Below are positions 7,163 to 13,877 of a DNA stretch of 16,715 bases, piece after piece. The notes below the pieces were generated by a model. It ran no database searches. It worked only from the letters and a program-made list of their open reading frames with translations, and was not told the origin of the DNA. Each line of letters begins with the position of its first letter. Positions within the stretch are counted from its first letter, which is position 1. The position numbers and the translations under genes are program-made. This stretch comes from Bacillota bacterium (GTDB lineage: Bacteria; Bacillota; Clostridia; Acetivibrionales; DSM-1351): contig JAEWZA010000271.1 of NCBI GenBank assembly GCA_023395575.1, positions 1 through 16,715 of the forward strand, read 5' to 3'.

Positions 7163-7219
7163 ATGCCAGCATGTTTATGTAGAGTCATACAAAATAATAA
7201 GGTATGGACATTATTATGA
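7163..7219 (+). CDS. Possible 18-residue peptide overlapping the kinase start (leader or regulator remnant)
   Basis: An ATG at 7163 is preceded by AAAAAAAAGGGGG (7143-7155), the best ribosome binding site in this gap. It opens an 18-codon frame reading MPACLCRVIQNNKVWTLL. Its TGA (7217-7219) overlaps the kinase ATG at 7216 as ATGA, the usual arrangement for translational coupling. A response regulator gene normally occupies this position. The peptide has no receiver or DNA-binding residues, so it could be a short coupling peptide or the remains of a deleted regulator. Translation is not proven. Confidence 0.35.
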   Translation: MPACLCRVIQNNKVWTLL

Positions 7220-8604
7220 AATATACCTTAAAAGCAAAGCTATCCTTATCCTATATTTTAGTTGCATTAATTAGTGTATTTTTAATTAGTATACTTTCAA
7301 ATATATTTCTTGATAAGCAGTTTAGAGAATATGTTCAGAAAAATCAGGAACAGAAGAATAAAGAAATTATATCATCCTTAAGCAAACAATATCAGAATGT
7401 TGGAAAGTGGAATACTGATATGTTAGAATCCATTGGGGTAAGTGCACTAGAAAATGGAATGATAATAAAGATTTCCGATTTATCTGGGAAAGCAATCTGG
7501 GATGCAAAAGTTCATAATAATGGGATGTGTCAACGGATAATAGAGCATATGTCTCATAATATGAGTAGTCATTATCCTGATATGAAGGGAGAATATATAG
7601 AGAAGCCCTACTTTATTTATTACAATTTAGAAAAAGTAGGAATAGTTGAGATTGGGTCTTATGGTCCTTTTTACTTAAGTGATAATGATTTGGCTTTCAT
7701 AACCACTTTAAACAAAATGTTGATAAGTGTTGGCATATTTTCTTTATTATTTGCCCTTATTATTGGAACTATAATGGCTAAAAGATTAAGCTCACCTATA
7801 TCAAGAGCTATTATTACAGCAAAGAATATTTCCAAAGGCTTTTATTCAGATAGGATTTTAGAAAAATCAAGTACTAGAGAAATAATTCAGTTAACTGATA
7901 CCATCAACAATCTTGCTGATGCACTTGAAAAACAAGAAAATCTTAGAAAAAGGCTGACTGGTGATGTTGCACATGAACTAAGAACACCTCTTGCCACACT
8001 TCAAGGTCATTTAGAAGCTATGATTGATGGTATTTGGAAACCTGAAAAAGACAGACTAGTTAGTTGCCATGATGAGATTGTCAGAATCAGTAATATGGTG
8101 GGTGATTTAGAAAGATTAGCGAAATATGAGAGTGAAAATATTATATTAAATAAAGCAAATTTTAATATTACAGAAACAGTGCAACATATTATTAATAATT
8201 TTGAAAGTGAATATGTTAACAAAGGAATTAAAATAGAATTAATCGCAGAGGATGAGTACATTAATGCCGACAAAGATAAACTTAGTCAAGTTGTAATAAA
8301 CTTACTAGCTAATGCATTAAAATATACTCATGAAGGAAGTAATGTGGAGGTAATAATAAAGGGAGATGAGAGTATTACGCAAATAGCCGTTAAGGATAAT
8401 GGACCGGGTATTTCAGAAGCAGATCTTCCATACATTTTTGAGAGATTCTATAGGGCAGACAAATCGAGAAATAGAATGTCAGGTGGCTCAGGTATTGGAT
8501 TAACTATAGCCAAGGCTATTGTTGAAGCTCATAAAGGGAAAATAGAAGTTATTAGTAAAGTTGATTTGGGTACAGAATTTATTATATCCTTGCCAAAGGT
8601 TTAA
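7216..8604 (+). CDS. Sensor histidine kinase (HAMP, HisKA, HATPase), no response regulator adjacent
   Basis: About 462 residues from ATG 7216; an alternative ATG at 7204 adds MDII. TM1 lies near 9-32, an extracytoplasmic sensor at about 33-165, TM2 near 168-187, then HAMP. The HisKA motif DVAHELRTPLATL carries the phosphorylated H253. ATP-binding boxes follow: N box NLLANALKYT (361-370), G1 DNGPG (394-398), F box IFERFYR and G2 GGSGIGLT (423-430). The architecture is BaeS/VanS-like. It autophosphorylates and should pass phosphate to a response regulator, but none is encoded in the window. The sensor segment GMCQRIIEHMSHNM and what follows is rich in Met, His and Cys, so metal or oxidant sensing is possible but unproven. 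The start at 7216 is chosen because it overlaps the 18-codon frame as ATGA. Confidence 0.9.
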   Translation: MKYTLKAKLSLSYILVALISVFLISILSNIFLDKQFREYVQKNQEQKNKEIISSLSKQYQNVGKWNTDMLESIGVSALENGMIIKISDLSGKAIWDAKVHNNGMCQRIIEHMSHNMSSHYPDMKGEYIEKPYFIYYNLEKVGIVEIGSYGPFYLSDNDLAFITTLNKMLISVGIFSLLFALIIGTIMAKRLSSPISRAIITAKNISKGFYSDRILEKSSTREIIQLTDTINNLADALEKQENLRKRLTGDVAHELRTPLATLQGHLEAMIDGIWKPEKDRLVSCHDEIVRISNMVGDLERLAKYESENIILNKANFNITETVQHIINNFESEYVNKGIKIELIAEDEYINADKDKLSQVVINLLANALKYTHEGSNVEVIIKGDESITQIAVKDNGPGISEADLPYIFERFYRADKSRNRMSGGSGIGLTIAKAIVEAHKGKIEVISKVDLGTEFIISLPKV

Positions 8605-8617
8605 AATAGTTGGCAAG
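8589..8617 (+). terminator. Inverted repeat spanning the kinase stop codon
   Basis: CTTGCCAA (8589-8596) and TTGGCAAG (8610-8617) are perfect 8-bp arms around the TAA at 8602-8604. AAAATTATG follows, so there is no strong T tract. It could slow transcription or protect the mRNA 3' end. Confidence 0.35.
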
Positions 8618-8640
8618 AAAATTATGAAATTTATTAACTA

Positions 8641-8840
8641 GTTAGAGAAGAAGCAATTCCGCCGACCGTATAACACGAGGCATCCTGTCATGATGTAATA
8701 CTCACAGCTACGTCGTGTAGCTGTGTCGGCTACAATACTTGTTCTTCACCTGCTATTTCTAGCATCAATTTCTAACCGAGCTTCGCAATTAGGTATATAT
8801 TGCACTCGCGTACTATTTATTGTAATAAGGCATCAGTATA
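8641..8840 (+). mobile_element. Foldback element D, diverged relative of element B
   Basis: This non-coding stretch aligns in order with the centre and right part of element B: GCATCC, CTAC-TCGTGTA, TTCTTC-CCT-C, TAACC-AG and ACTCGCGTAC. Its core hairpin CACAGCTAC/GTAGCTGTG (8703-8711 and 8717-8725) is a perfect 9-bp stem, enclosed by GCCGA/TCGGC and GAAGAA/TTCTTC. The loop GTCGT matches ATCGT in B, while the paired bases differ. Boundaries are approximate and the outer arms are not clearly preserved. The remaining sequence up to 9111 is AT-rich; apart from a small TGTTGT/ACAACA hairpin near 8849-8863 I see nothing in it. Confidence 0.5.
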
Positions 8841-9111
8841 CATAAAATGTTGTTTTACAACAGCTAAACATTCAATATTACAACATAATGTAATGACATC
8901 ATAATTAGCTTAATCGAATTTGTCTTACCATAAAAATAATATAAATTAATTTTTCTATGTTCTAATTTAATAATGGCTAAGGACGGAAAATTTTTACTGG
9001 CTTATAATTAATCTTCATAAATTCTACATAAATATCTTGTAAAATTGCTTTATAGAGTAAGTTACTACGAATAAGATATAGCAAACCAAGTTTGGAAGGG
9101 AGCTTTAAACT

Positions 9112-9606
9112 ATGACTATGAGTACAATGACTCACTATATGGAATTGCTTGCAGTAAATCAACCATGGAATTTACTTATTTTTATGGCAATTCCGGTTAT
9201 CTGTGCAGAAACATTAGCAATTACTGAATTGATAATACTTTTCACAAGGAACCTAAATAGTATAGCAAAAAAGGTAAGCAAAGTAACAGGTATTTTCGCA
9301 GGACTCTATTTCCTTGGAATTTTTATCTATCTTTTATTTACTGCTGTGATACCACTTACTTTAACAGGTGGATGGAGAGGTCCTATAGATGTAATAGCTG
9401 TTGGATTTTATCTTTTAGGAGTAATTCCTTTCCTCGGTATGTTTTTACTTGACATAGGTGTAATTGGAAGTAAAAGAGATGAAGTTGGCAAGCTAAAACT
9501 ACATGCAATCTTTATAGGAATATTTTTGGTAGTTGCACATGTGGCAATGATATTTGGAATGCTAAGCCCCGATTTATTTACAATGGAGGGCATGGGAGGT
9601 ATGTAA
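9112..9606 (+). CDS. Small four-helix membrane protein (DUF6803-like), function unknown
   Basis: A 164-residue integral membrane protein with four predicted helices (about 20-45, 60-83, 94-118, 128-150). The opening THYMELLAVNQPWNLLIFMAIPV and the CAETLAITEL segment in the first helix recall a conserved family of Firmicute membrane proteins that I believe is annotated DUF6803 (from memory). No enzymatic motif is evident. Polar residues inside or next to helices (E33, E39, H131, H143) and a Met-rich tail (MEGMGGM) could bind a metal; this is inference. GGAAGGGAG upstream supports the ATG at 9112; the start is rich in Met codons, so ATG 9118 is possible. It follows the histidine kinase on the same strand after a 507-bp gap holding element D, so co-transcription is uncertain. 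Element C starts 6 nt after its stop. Confidence 0.7.
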   Translation: MTMSTMTHYMELLAVNQPWNLLIFMAIPVICAETLAITELIILFTRNLNSIAKKVSKVTGIFAGLYFLGIFIYLLFTAVIPLTLTGGWRGPIDVIAVGFYLLGVIPFLGMFLLDIGVIGSKRDEVGKLKLHAIFIGIFLVVAHVAMIFGMLSPDLFTMEGMGGM

Positions 9607-9611
9607 TATCT

Positions 9612-9733
9612 CGTTGTGCTGATTATTTTATGAACTTCGCAGATAAATTTAAAGTACTGGCTTACTGGTACTTCCGTACCATTATAAGTAATAAGTAGTT
9701 ATCTGAAAACTCAGTTCATAATAAATTAGCATT
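9612..9733 (+). mobile_element. Foldback element C, internally deleted copy forming one long hairpin
   Basis: The left half begins CGTTGTGCT-GATTATTTTATGAAC and matches the outer left arm of element B. The right half (CGTACC-TATAAG-AATAA through AATAAATTAG) matches the outer right arm of B. The halves meet at GGTACTTCCGTACC (9667-9680), so the whole is an imperfect palindrome of about 120 bp. The simplest reading is B with its centre lost between the two GTAC sites, a typical derivation for miniature elements. It may act as a bidirectional terminator between convergent genes. Confidence 0.6.
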
Positions 9734-9794
9734 CAGACACTTATTTGATTTAATTGCATTATCAGTACAACAAAATTTACTTAGACATAAATTA

Positions 9795-9847
9795 GCTGCG
9801 CACCAGCTTATAAAAAACTACTGATGCGCAGCATAGTTATTTTTTCA
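9795..9847. terminator. Terminator hairpin between convergent genes
   Basis: GCTGCGCA (9795-9802) pairs with TGCGCAGC (9825-9832), with an inner CAG/CTG extension. On the plus strand it is followed by ATAGTTATTTTTTC, a reasonable T-rich tail. It lies between the plus-strand membrane protein gene and the minus-strand mannanase gene and can serve either side. Confidence 0.65.
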
Positions 9848-9848
9848 A

Positions 9849-11606
9849 CTATTTTTCTGCTGGGAACTTATCAATTATGCCAAGAAGCTTTTGCTTCATT
9901 AAAGCAAAATCAAGAGCATCTATATTTCCTGTACCATCCACATCTGCATTTGTTTTATCAATTGATACTGTACTAATACCTAGCAAATGTGATTTTAATA
10001 GTCCAAAATCTATAGCATCAAAGTTTCCGTCTAAGTTAACATCTCCTATTAATCTAGTTGATGGAGTAGATGAATTATAAAGATCTTTTGGAAGTTCATC
10101 CAAAGTAATTACTTTATCACTGTTGTAGATGGTTTTTAGGAGTACAGGATCATTTCTGTCAGTGAGGTATTCACTATACCATGGACAGAAATACAACCAC
10201 CAAGCACCTTCATTAATTATATTTTTAATGTCTGGAATAACATCGTTTTCAGACATTGCAACCATTTTTGTGTCGTTAGTGTAATTTACAAGAGAAAGGA
10301 ATAAACTTGTTGCAGCACTTGTGCCCCAATTAGTAGGAGAACCTTCATACTTATCATATGCAACGATATCTACATAGTTATCTCCTGGATACCATTGTAG
10401 TGAGTTAGCATATGTATAAAGATTTACTTCCCAAATAAGATTATGAAGTCCATATTTTTCAGTTAGTGTAGTATAAAGAAGTTTCCAGAGCTGTTTATAA
10501 ACTTCTGAACCTGATGAACCCCACCAGAACCATGCTCCAGAACCGTCTGTATTATTATTGCCTTCAGCTTCATGGAAAGGACGGAATAGAACTGGAACAT
10601 CAGCCTCTTGAAGAATAAGCAGCTGCTCAGCAAGATCTTCAATTGCTAGCATTAAGTAAGCATATTCCTTTGTTGATGTGTCTAAGCAATTAGCAGTTTT
10701 AAAGCTGGAAGTTGGCTTATAAGTACATTTCTGCCAATCCACTGCTTCACCAAGCTTATAGCTTGTAAAATCCTGTGGTACGTTGATATGCCAGCATACT
10801 GTTGAAATACCGCCACGGTTTTTTGTCCAATCAATAATACGCTCTGTTGTACCATCATCCCAACCATATAGAGGATTATAGTTCATATAATCAAAACCTC
10901 TGATTGCAGGATATTTGCCTGTTTTGTTATATATGTAGTCAAATTCATATTCATAATTACCGTCATGTCCACTACCGTAAATTTCCTGCTGACCAGAAAT
11001 CACACTTTTTCCATAAACACTGGTAAGATATTTCATAAGTGATTTTGTTTCAGCAGTTGCTTTTGGATCGCATAGTGTAGGATCAATATTAAGCTCTGGC
11101 ATATCTGCATAGTCAAATGTTACTGTATCGTATAGTATATAACCCCAACTACCTGAGGAACCAATTTCAATGGTTGCAGTACCTTTTTCAAGATAAAAGA
11201 AACCGAAACTGAAATCAATCCATTGTCCCTTGTTTGGAATGTAGAAATCTCCAATTTTTTTACCATTTACACTAACTGACTGAAGTCTTGTTTCATCTTG
11301 TGCACCTAAATACATCCAACATCTTGTTTTAAGCTCATACATAGCGTTTTCAGGAACATCCACCTTTAATGTTATTGGTCCAGCATTTGTAACCCAAGCA
11401 AATCCGTCACCAGTATATCCAGGATATTTTGTTCCGTAGACATCAGTAGCAACAGTAACACCACTTCCGAGAGTACAGGCTTCAGCTTCAACAGTCAATG
11501 GCATTGAACTTTCAGCTTGAACTGGTACAGTAATTGTTGTAACAACAGTACAGACCATTGCAATGGCTGTGAGCAGAGAAATAGCTCTGCTATAAATTTT
11601 CTTCAT
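9849..11606 (-). CDS. Secreted cellulosomal beta-mannanase: signal peptide, CBM35-like, GH26, type I dockerin
   Basis: A 585-residue exported enzyme. A signal peptide (1-31, cleavage after VQA) is followed by a CBM35-like carbohydrate-binding module (about 36-168), a GH26 catalytic domain (about 185-500) and a dockerin (520-576). GH26 marks are VISGQQE, the acid/base E346 in FRPFHEAEG with WFWWG after it, and the nucleophile E453 in AMSEND. GH26 enzymes mainly hydrolyse beta-1,4-mannans. The dockerin has two Ca-binding repeats, GDVNLDGNFDAIDF and ADVDGTGNIDALDF. Their AI/AL recognition pair resembles mesophilic clostridia rather than C. thermocellum (ST). The enzyme should therefore join a cellulosome through a scaffoldin cohesin. 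The frame extends 11 codons upstream, but ATG 11606 has AAAGGGGTG at proper spacing and starts the signal peptide. A promoter and tandem repeats lie upstream. Confidence 0.93.
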   Translation of the reverse strand: MKKIYSRAISLLTAIAMVCTVVTTITVPVQAESSMPLTVEAEACTLGSGVTVATDVYGTKYPGYTGDGFAWVTNAGPITLKVDVPENAMYELKTRCWMYLGAQDETRLQSVSVNGKKIGDFYIPNKGQWIDFSFGFFYLEKGTATIEIGSSGSWGYILYDTVTFDYADMPELNIDPTLCDPKATAETKSLMKYLTSVYGKSVISGQQEIYGSGHDGNYEYEFDYIYNKTGKYPAIRGFDYMNYNPLYGWDDGTTERIIDWTKNRGGISTVCWHINVPQDFTSYKLGEAVDWQKCTYKPTSSFKTANCLDTSTKEYAYLMLAIEDLAEQLLILQEADVPVLFRPFHEAEGNNNTDGSGAWFWWGSSGSEVYKQLWKLLYTTLTEKYGLHNLIWEVNLYTYANSLQWYPGDNYVDIVAYDKYEGSPTNWGTSAATSLFLSLVNYTNDTKMVAMSENDVIPDIKNIINEGAWWLYFCPWYSEYLTDRNDPVLLKTIYNSDKVITLDELPKDLYNSSTPSTRLIGDVNLDGNFDAIDFGLLKSHLLGISTVSIDKTNADVDGTGNIDALDFALMKQKLLGIIDKFPAEK

Positions 11607-11645
11607 AAAATACACCCCTTTAAATAAATTTTTCCCCATCAGATC

Positions 11646-11675
11646 ATTAGAATAAACAAGAAACTATGCTGTCAA
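11646..11675 (-). promoter_or_regulatory. Predicted sigma-A promoter of the mannanase gene
   Basis: On the minus strand, TTGACA (11675-11670, perfect) and TCTAAT (11651-11646, one mismatch) are separated by 18 bases. The leader would be about 33 nt and ends with AAAGGGGTG before the ATG at 11606. Confidence 0.6.
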
Positions 11676-11833
11676 AAGGTCAACACGTAATAACGTCATA
11701 CTATCAACTCAAACTGATTTTCAAAGCCAGCTTAGTAGCCTAATTCATCTAGGAGCAGTAAACTTATGTTGGGTGAAGGCTTTTCACAATAGCAGTAGTA
11801 TTTCAATTGATAGTAATTTGAATAAATCAATAA

Positions 11834-11980
11834 CAGTACGAAGTAGTTGTATTTAACAAAGTCAGTATTGACGGAGTCAATATACAGTAAGAAGCAAATT
11901 GTATTTAACAAAGTCAGTATTGACAGAGTCAATATACAGCACGAAGCAGATTGTATTTAACGAAATTATTATTGACTCTT
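11834..11980. repeat. Tandem ~52-bp repeats (about 2.6 copies) upstream of the mannanase gene
   Basis: Copy 1 (11834-11884) and copy 2 (11885-11936) share TTGTATTTAACAAAGTCAG and a 7-bp inverted repeat TATTGAC-n3-GTCAATA (11866-11882; 11918-11934). A degenerate third copy (11937-11980) keeps GAAGCAGATTGTATTTAAC and ATTGAC. The spacer inside the palindrome differs (GGA, AGA) while the arms are kept. The block lies about 160-300 bp upstream of the mannanase promoter. The remaining sequence to 12215 is very AT-rich, and I see no gene in it. Confidence 0.65.
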
Positions 11981-12215
11981 TTAACGGTATAATTCCTCAT
12001 ATTTAGTCAAATTATAACATATTAATAGCAAAATATCAATTTATTAGTAATATTACATACAAATTTAGTTGTCTGTTAATAATATTATATTATGTTATTG
12101 TAATGTTACAATTTTAAATAGATAATAATCTCATTTAGTTATTAGTGATATTATTTTTGTACATAAAATCTATTTGTGCCAAAAAAATTATAAAAGGGAA
12201 TAGGGGATATATAAA

Positions 12216-12253
12216 AAAACAAAGCCAACCGTTTGTAGCAGTAGCTTTGTTTT
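12216..12253 (-). terminator. Terminator of the cupin gene
   Basis: AAAACAAAGC (12216-12225) and GCTTTGTTTT (12244-12253) form a perfect 10-bp stem with an 18-nt loop. Read on the minus strand, the stem ends in TTTT followed by a T-rich run, about 100 nt after the cupin stop codon. Confidence 0.65.
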
Positions 12254-12349
12254 CTACTTACTAAAGTCAATTTCGATTCTAGACCTTTATTGGCTTTAAA
12301 TTTAAGTTATTCTTAAATATCATATTATACGTAGCAACTGTAGTATAAA

Positions 12350-12943
12350 TTAGTAGCTATGACTTTCTTCAGCAGCCTGAGCAATTGCTTTTGTTGCATG
12401 AATTGTACCAAATGGATGCTGTGGAGGTGCATAGATTGAGTATAGCTTAAGCGGTTTTCTACCTGTATTTATTATATTGTGCCATTTTCCGGCAGGTATT
12501 ATTATTGCAAAACCATCTTTAACATTTGCTTGAAAATTTGGGCTGGTTTGATGATCTCCCATAATAACAAGACCTTGACCTTCTTCAATACGTATGAACT
12601 GATCGGTATTAGGATGAATTTCTAGACCAATGTCTTCACCAACATTGATGCTCATTAATGTAAGCTGTAAATGTTGTCCAGTCCATAATGCAGTACGAAA
12701 AGTGTTGTTTTGTTTAGTAACTACTTCAATGTTAACTACAAAGGGTTGTGGTCCATAATCTTTAAAATTTGTAGAGTTACCTTTATTGATCGAGTTAGAT
12801 TGTTGATTTTTTTGCGGATTATTCTGCTGGGCCAAAGGCTTATATGCTGAATAAGGGCTCTGATAATCATTATTGTTATCGGAATAATTCATTGGCATGT
12901 TATTATAATATGGGTAGGGATTCATATACGGTTTATTATACAA
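12350..12943 (-). CDS. Cupin-domain protein with Asn/Tyr/Gln/Pro-rich N-terminus (possible spore coat protein)
   Basis: A 197-residue protein. The first 60 residues are low complexity, rich in Asn, Tyr, Pro and Gln, like many spore coat and exosporium proteins. From DYGPQPFVVNIE onward (about 62-175) is a single cupin barrel. Motif 1 includes GLEIHPNTDQFIRIEEGQG with H110, D114 and E120; motif 2 is PAGKWHNIIN with H155. Substrate and enzymatic role are unknown; the barrel resembles metal-binding phosphomannose-isomerase-type cupins common in Clostridia. The start is TTG at 12943; AAAGGA (12960-12955) lies 11 nt before it, a little far. ATG at 12925 (residue 7) is an alternative without a visible binding site. 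A sigma-K-type promoter upstream supports expression in the mother cell during sporulation. Confidence 0.82.
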   Translation of the reverse strand: MYNKPYMNPYPYYNNMPMNYSDNNNDYQSPYSAYKPLAQQNNPQKNQQSNSINKGNSTNFKDYGPQPFVVNIEVVTKQNNTFRTALWTGQHLQLTLMSINVGEDIGLEIHPNTDQFIRIEEGQGLVIMGDHQTSPNFQANVKDGFAIIIPAGKWHNIINTGRKPLKLYSIYAPPQHPFGTIHATKAIAQAAEESHSY

Positions 12944-12974
12944 TTTGCTCTCATTCCTTTCATGATTGATAATA

Positions 12975-13002
12975 TATTATATGCGTTATGTGAACTAGAT
13001 GT
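12975..13002 (-). promoter_or_regulatory. Sigma-K-type sporulation promoter candidate of the cupin gene
   Basis: On the minus strand, ACA (13002-13000), 16 bases, then CATATAATA (12983-12975) fit the Bacillus sigma-K consensus AC with CATAnnnTA at this spacing. The predicted start lies just upstream of AAAGGA. The motif is short and AT-rich, so chance matches are possible. Confidence 0.4.
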
Positions 13003-13108
13003 GTTTGGCAGGCTATAGAATGTACCATTAGATTTTTATGTGCGAAGTTTGAGTTAATAAAAAAAGCACTAGACTAAAAAATTAAAATGTGATAACATGA
13101 AATCAAAA

Positions 13109-13124
13109 CATAACATGTGTTATG
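13109..13124. promoter_or_regulatory. Palindrome upstream of hypB, operator candidate
   Basis: CATAACA-TG-TGTTATG has perfect 7-bp arms and lies 53 nt before the hypB start. A related half site (GATAACA) is at 13091-13097, and TTGACA follows at 13129-13134, too close to the ribosome binding site to form an ordinary promoter. I do not recognise the regulator. Confidence 0.4.
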
Positions 13125-13177
13125 CTATTTGACATAATTTCAAACACTCAATTCTATATATTTGGAGGCTAAACGAT

Positions 13178-13846
13178 ATGAAACCGTTTCAGATTCTCGA
13201 AATCAAACAAAGTGTTTATGCTGACAACAATCGTCAGGCAAATCTACTAAGGGAAGAGCTTAAGAAAAATAAAACCTTTTTGCTAAATTTAATGTCATCT
13301 CCTGGTTCAGGTAAAACAACAACAGTTATACGGACAATCGAATCATTAAAAAACGGTATGCAGATTGGAGTAATTGAAGCTGACATTGACTCCGATGTAG
13401 ATGCCTTTGCCGTTGCAAAAACAGGAGCAAAAGTAATTCAGCTACATACGGGAGGGATGTGTCATCTTACTGCGGATATGACAAAGCAGGGTTTGACTGG
13501 CCTTGAAACAGAGGGGATTGATTTTGTAATACTTGAAAACATAGGAAATCTTGTTTGCCCTGCTGAATTTGACACAGGAGCATCCAAAAGTGCCATGATT
13601 TTAAGTATTCCTGAAGGTGATGACAAGCCTCTGAAATATCCACTAATGTTTTCCATTGTCGATGTATTATTGATTAATAAAATTGATGCAATGGACTATT
13701 TTGACTTTGATTTTAAGGCGTTGGAAGATAGAGTAAGAAAATTGAACCCAGCTATAAAATTAATCAAGATATCTGCTAAAACTGGTGAAGGATTCGAAGA
13801 ATGGATAAATTGGATTCAGACAGAAGTGAAAAATTGGAACGCTTAA
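13178..13846 (+). CDS. hypB: Hydrogenase/urease nickel incorporation GTPase HypB
   Basis: A 222-residue SIMIBI-class GTPase that, with HypA, delivers nickel to [NiFe] hydrogenase or other nickel enzymes. The P-loop is SSPGSGKTT (40-48). The G-domain metal site uses C95-H96 in GGMCHLTAD and C127 in NLVCPAEFD, both typical of HypB. NKID (167-170) gives guanine specificity. There is no His-rich stretch and no N-terminal CxxCGC nickel site, so this is the short form, which does not store nickel. TTTGGAGG at 13161-13168 supports the ATG. It is followed after 31 nt by the Fe-S flavoprotein fusion and then hypA, so the three are probably one operon. The nickel enzyme they serve is not in the window. 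Confidence 0.93.
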   Translation: MKPFQILEIKQSVYADNNRQANLLREELKKNKTFLLNLMSSPGSGKTTTVIRTIESLKNGMQIGVIEADIDSDVDAFAVAKTGAKVIQLHTGGMCHLTADMTKQGLTGLETEGIDFVILENIGNLVCPAEFDTGASKSAMILSIPEGDDKPLKYPLMFSIVDVLLINKIDAMDYFDFDFKALEDRVRKLNPAIKLIKISAKTGEGFEEWINWIQTEVKNWNA

Positions 13847-13877
13847 TAACCAAAAAATATTTTAGGAGGACGAAATC

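Noticed and set aside
9877..10080. Plus-strand open frames inside the mannanase gene, and similar frames opposite topB, the reductase and the Fe-S fusion
   Set aside because: Shadows of clear genes on the other strand, with no ribosome binding sites or family features.
11732..11932. A 66-codon minus-strand open frame in the gap upstream of the mannanase gene
   Set aside because: It begins inside the tandem repeats, has no ribosome binding site and reads as low-complexity Leu/Tyr/Asn translation of AT-rich DNA.
11834..11980. CRISPR array
   Set aside because: Only two good copies plus one degenerate copy, the units abut directly with no unique spacers, and no cas genes are near.
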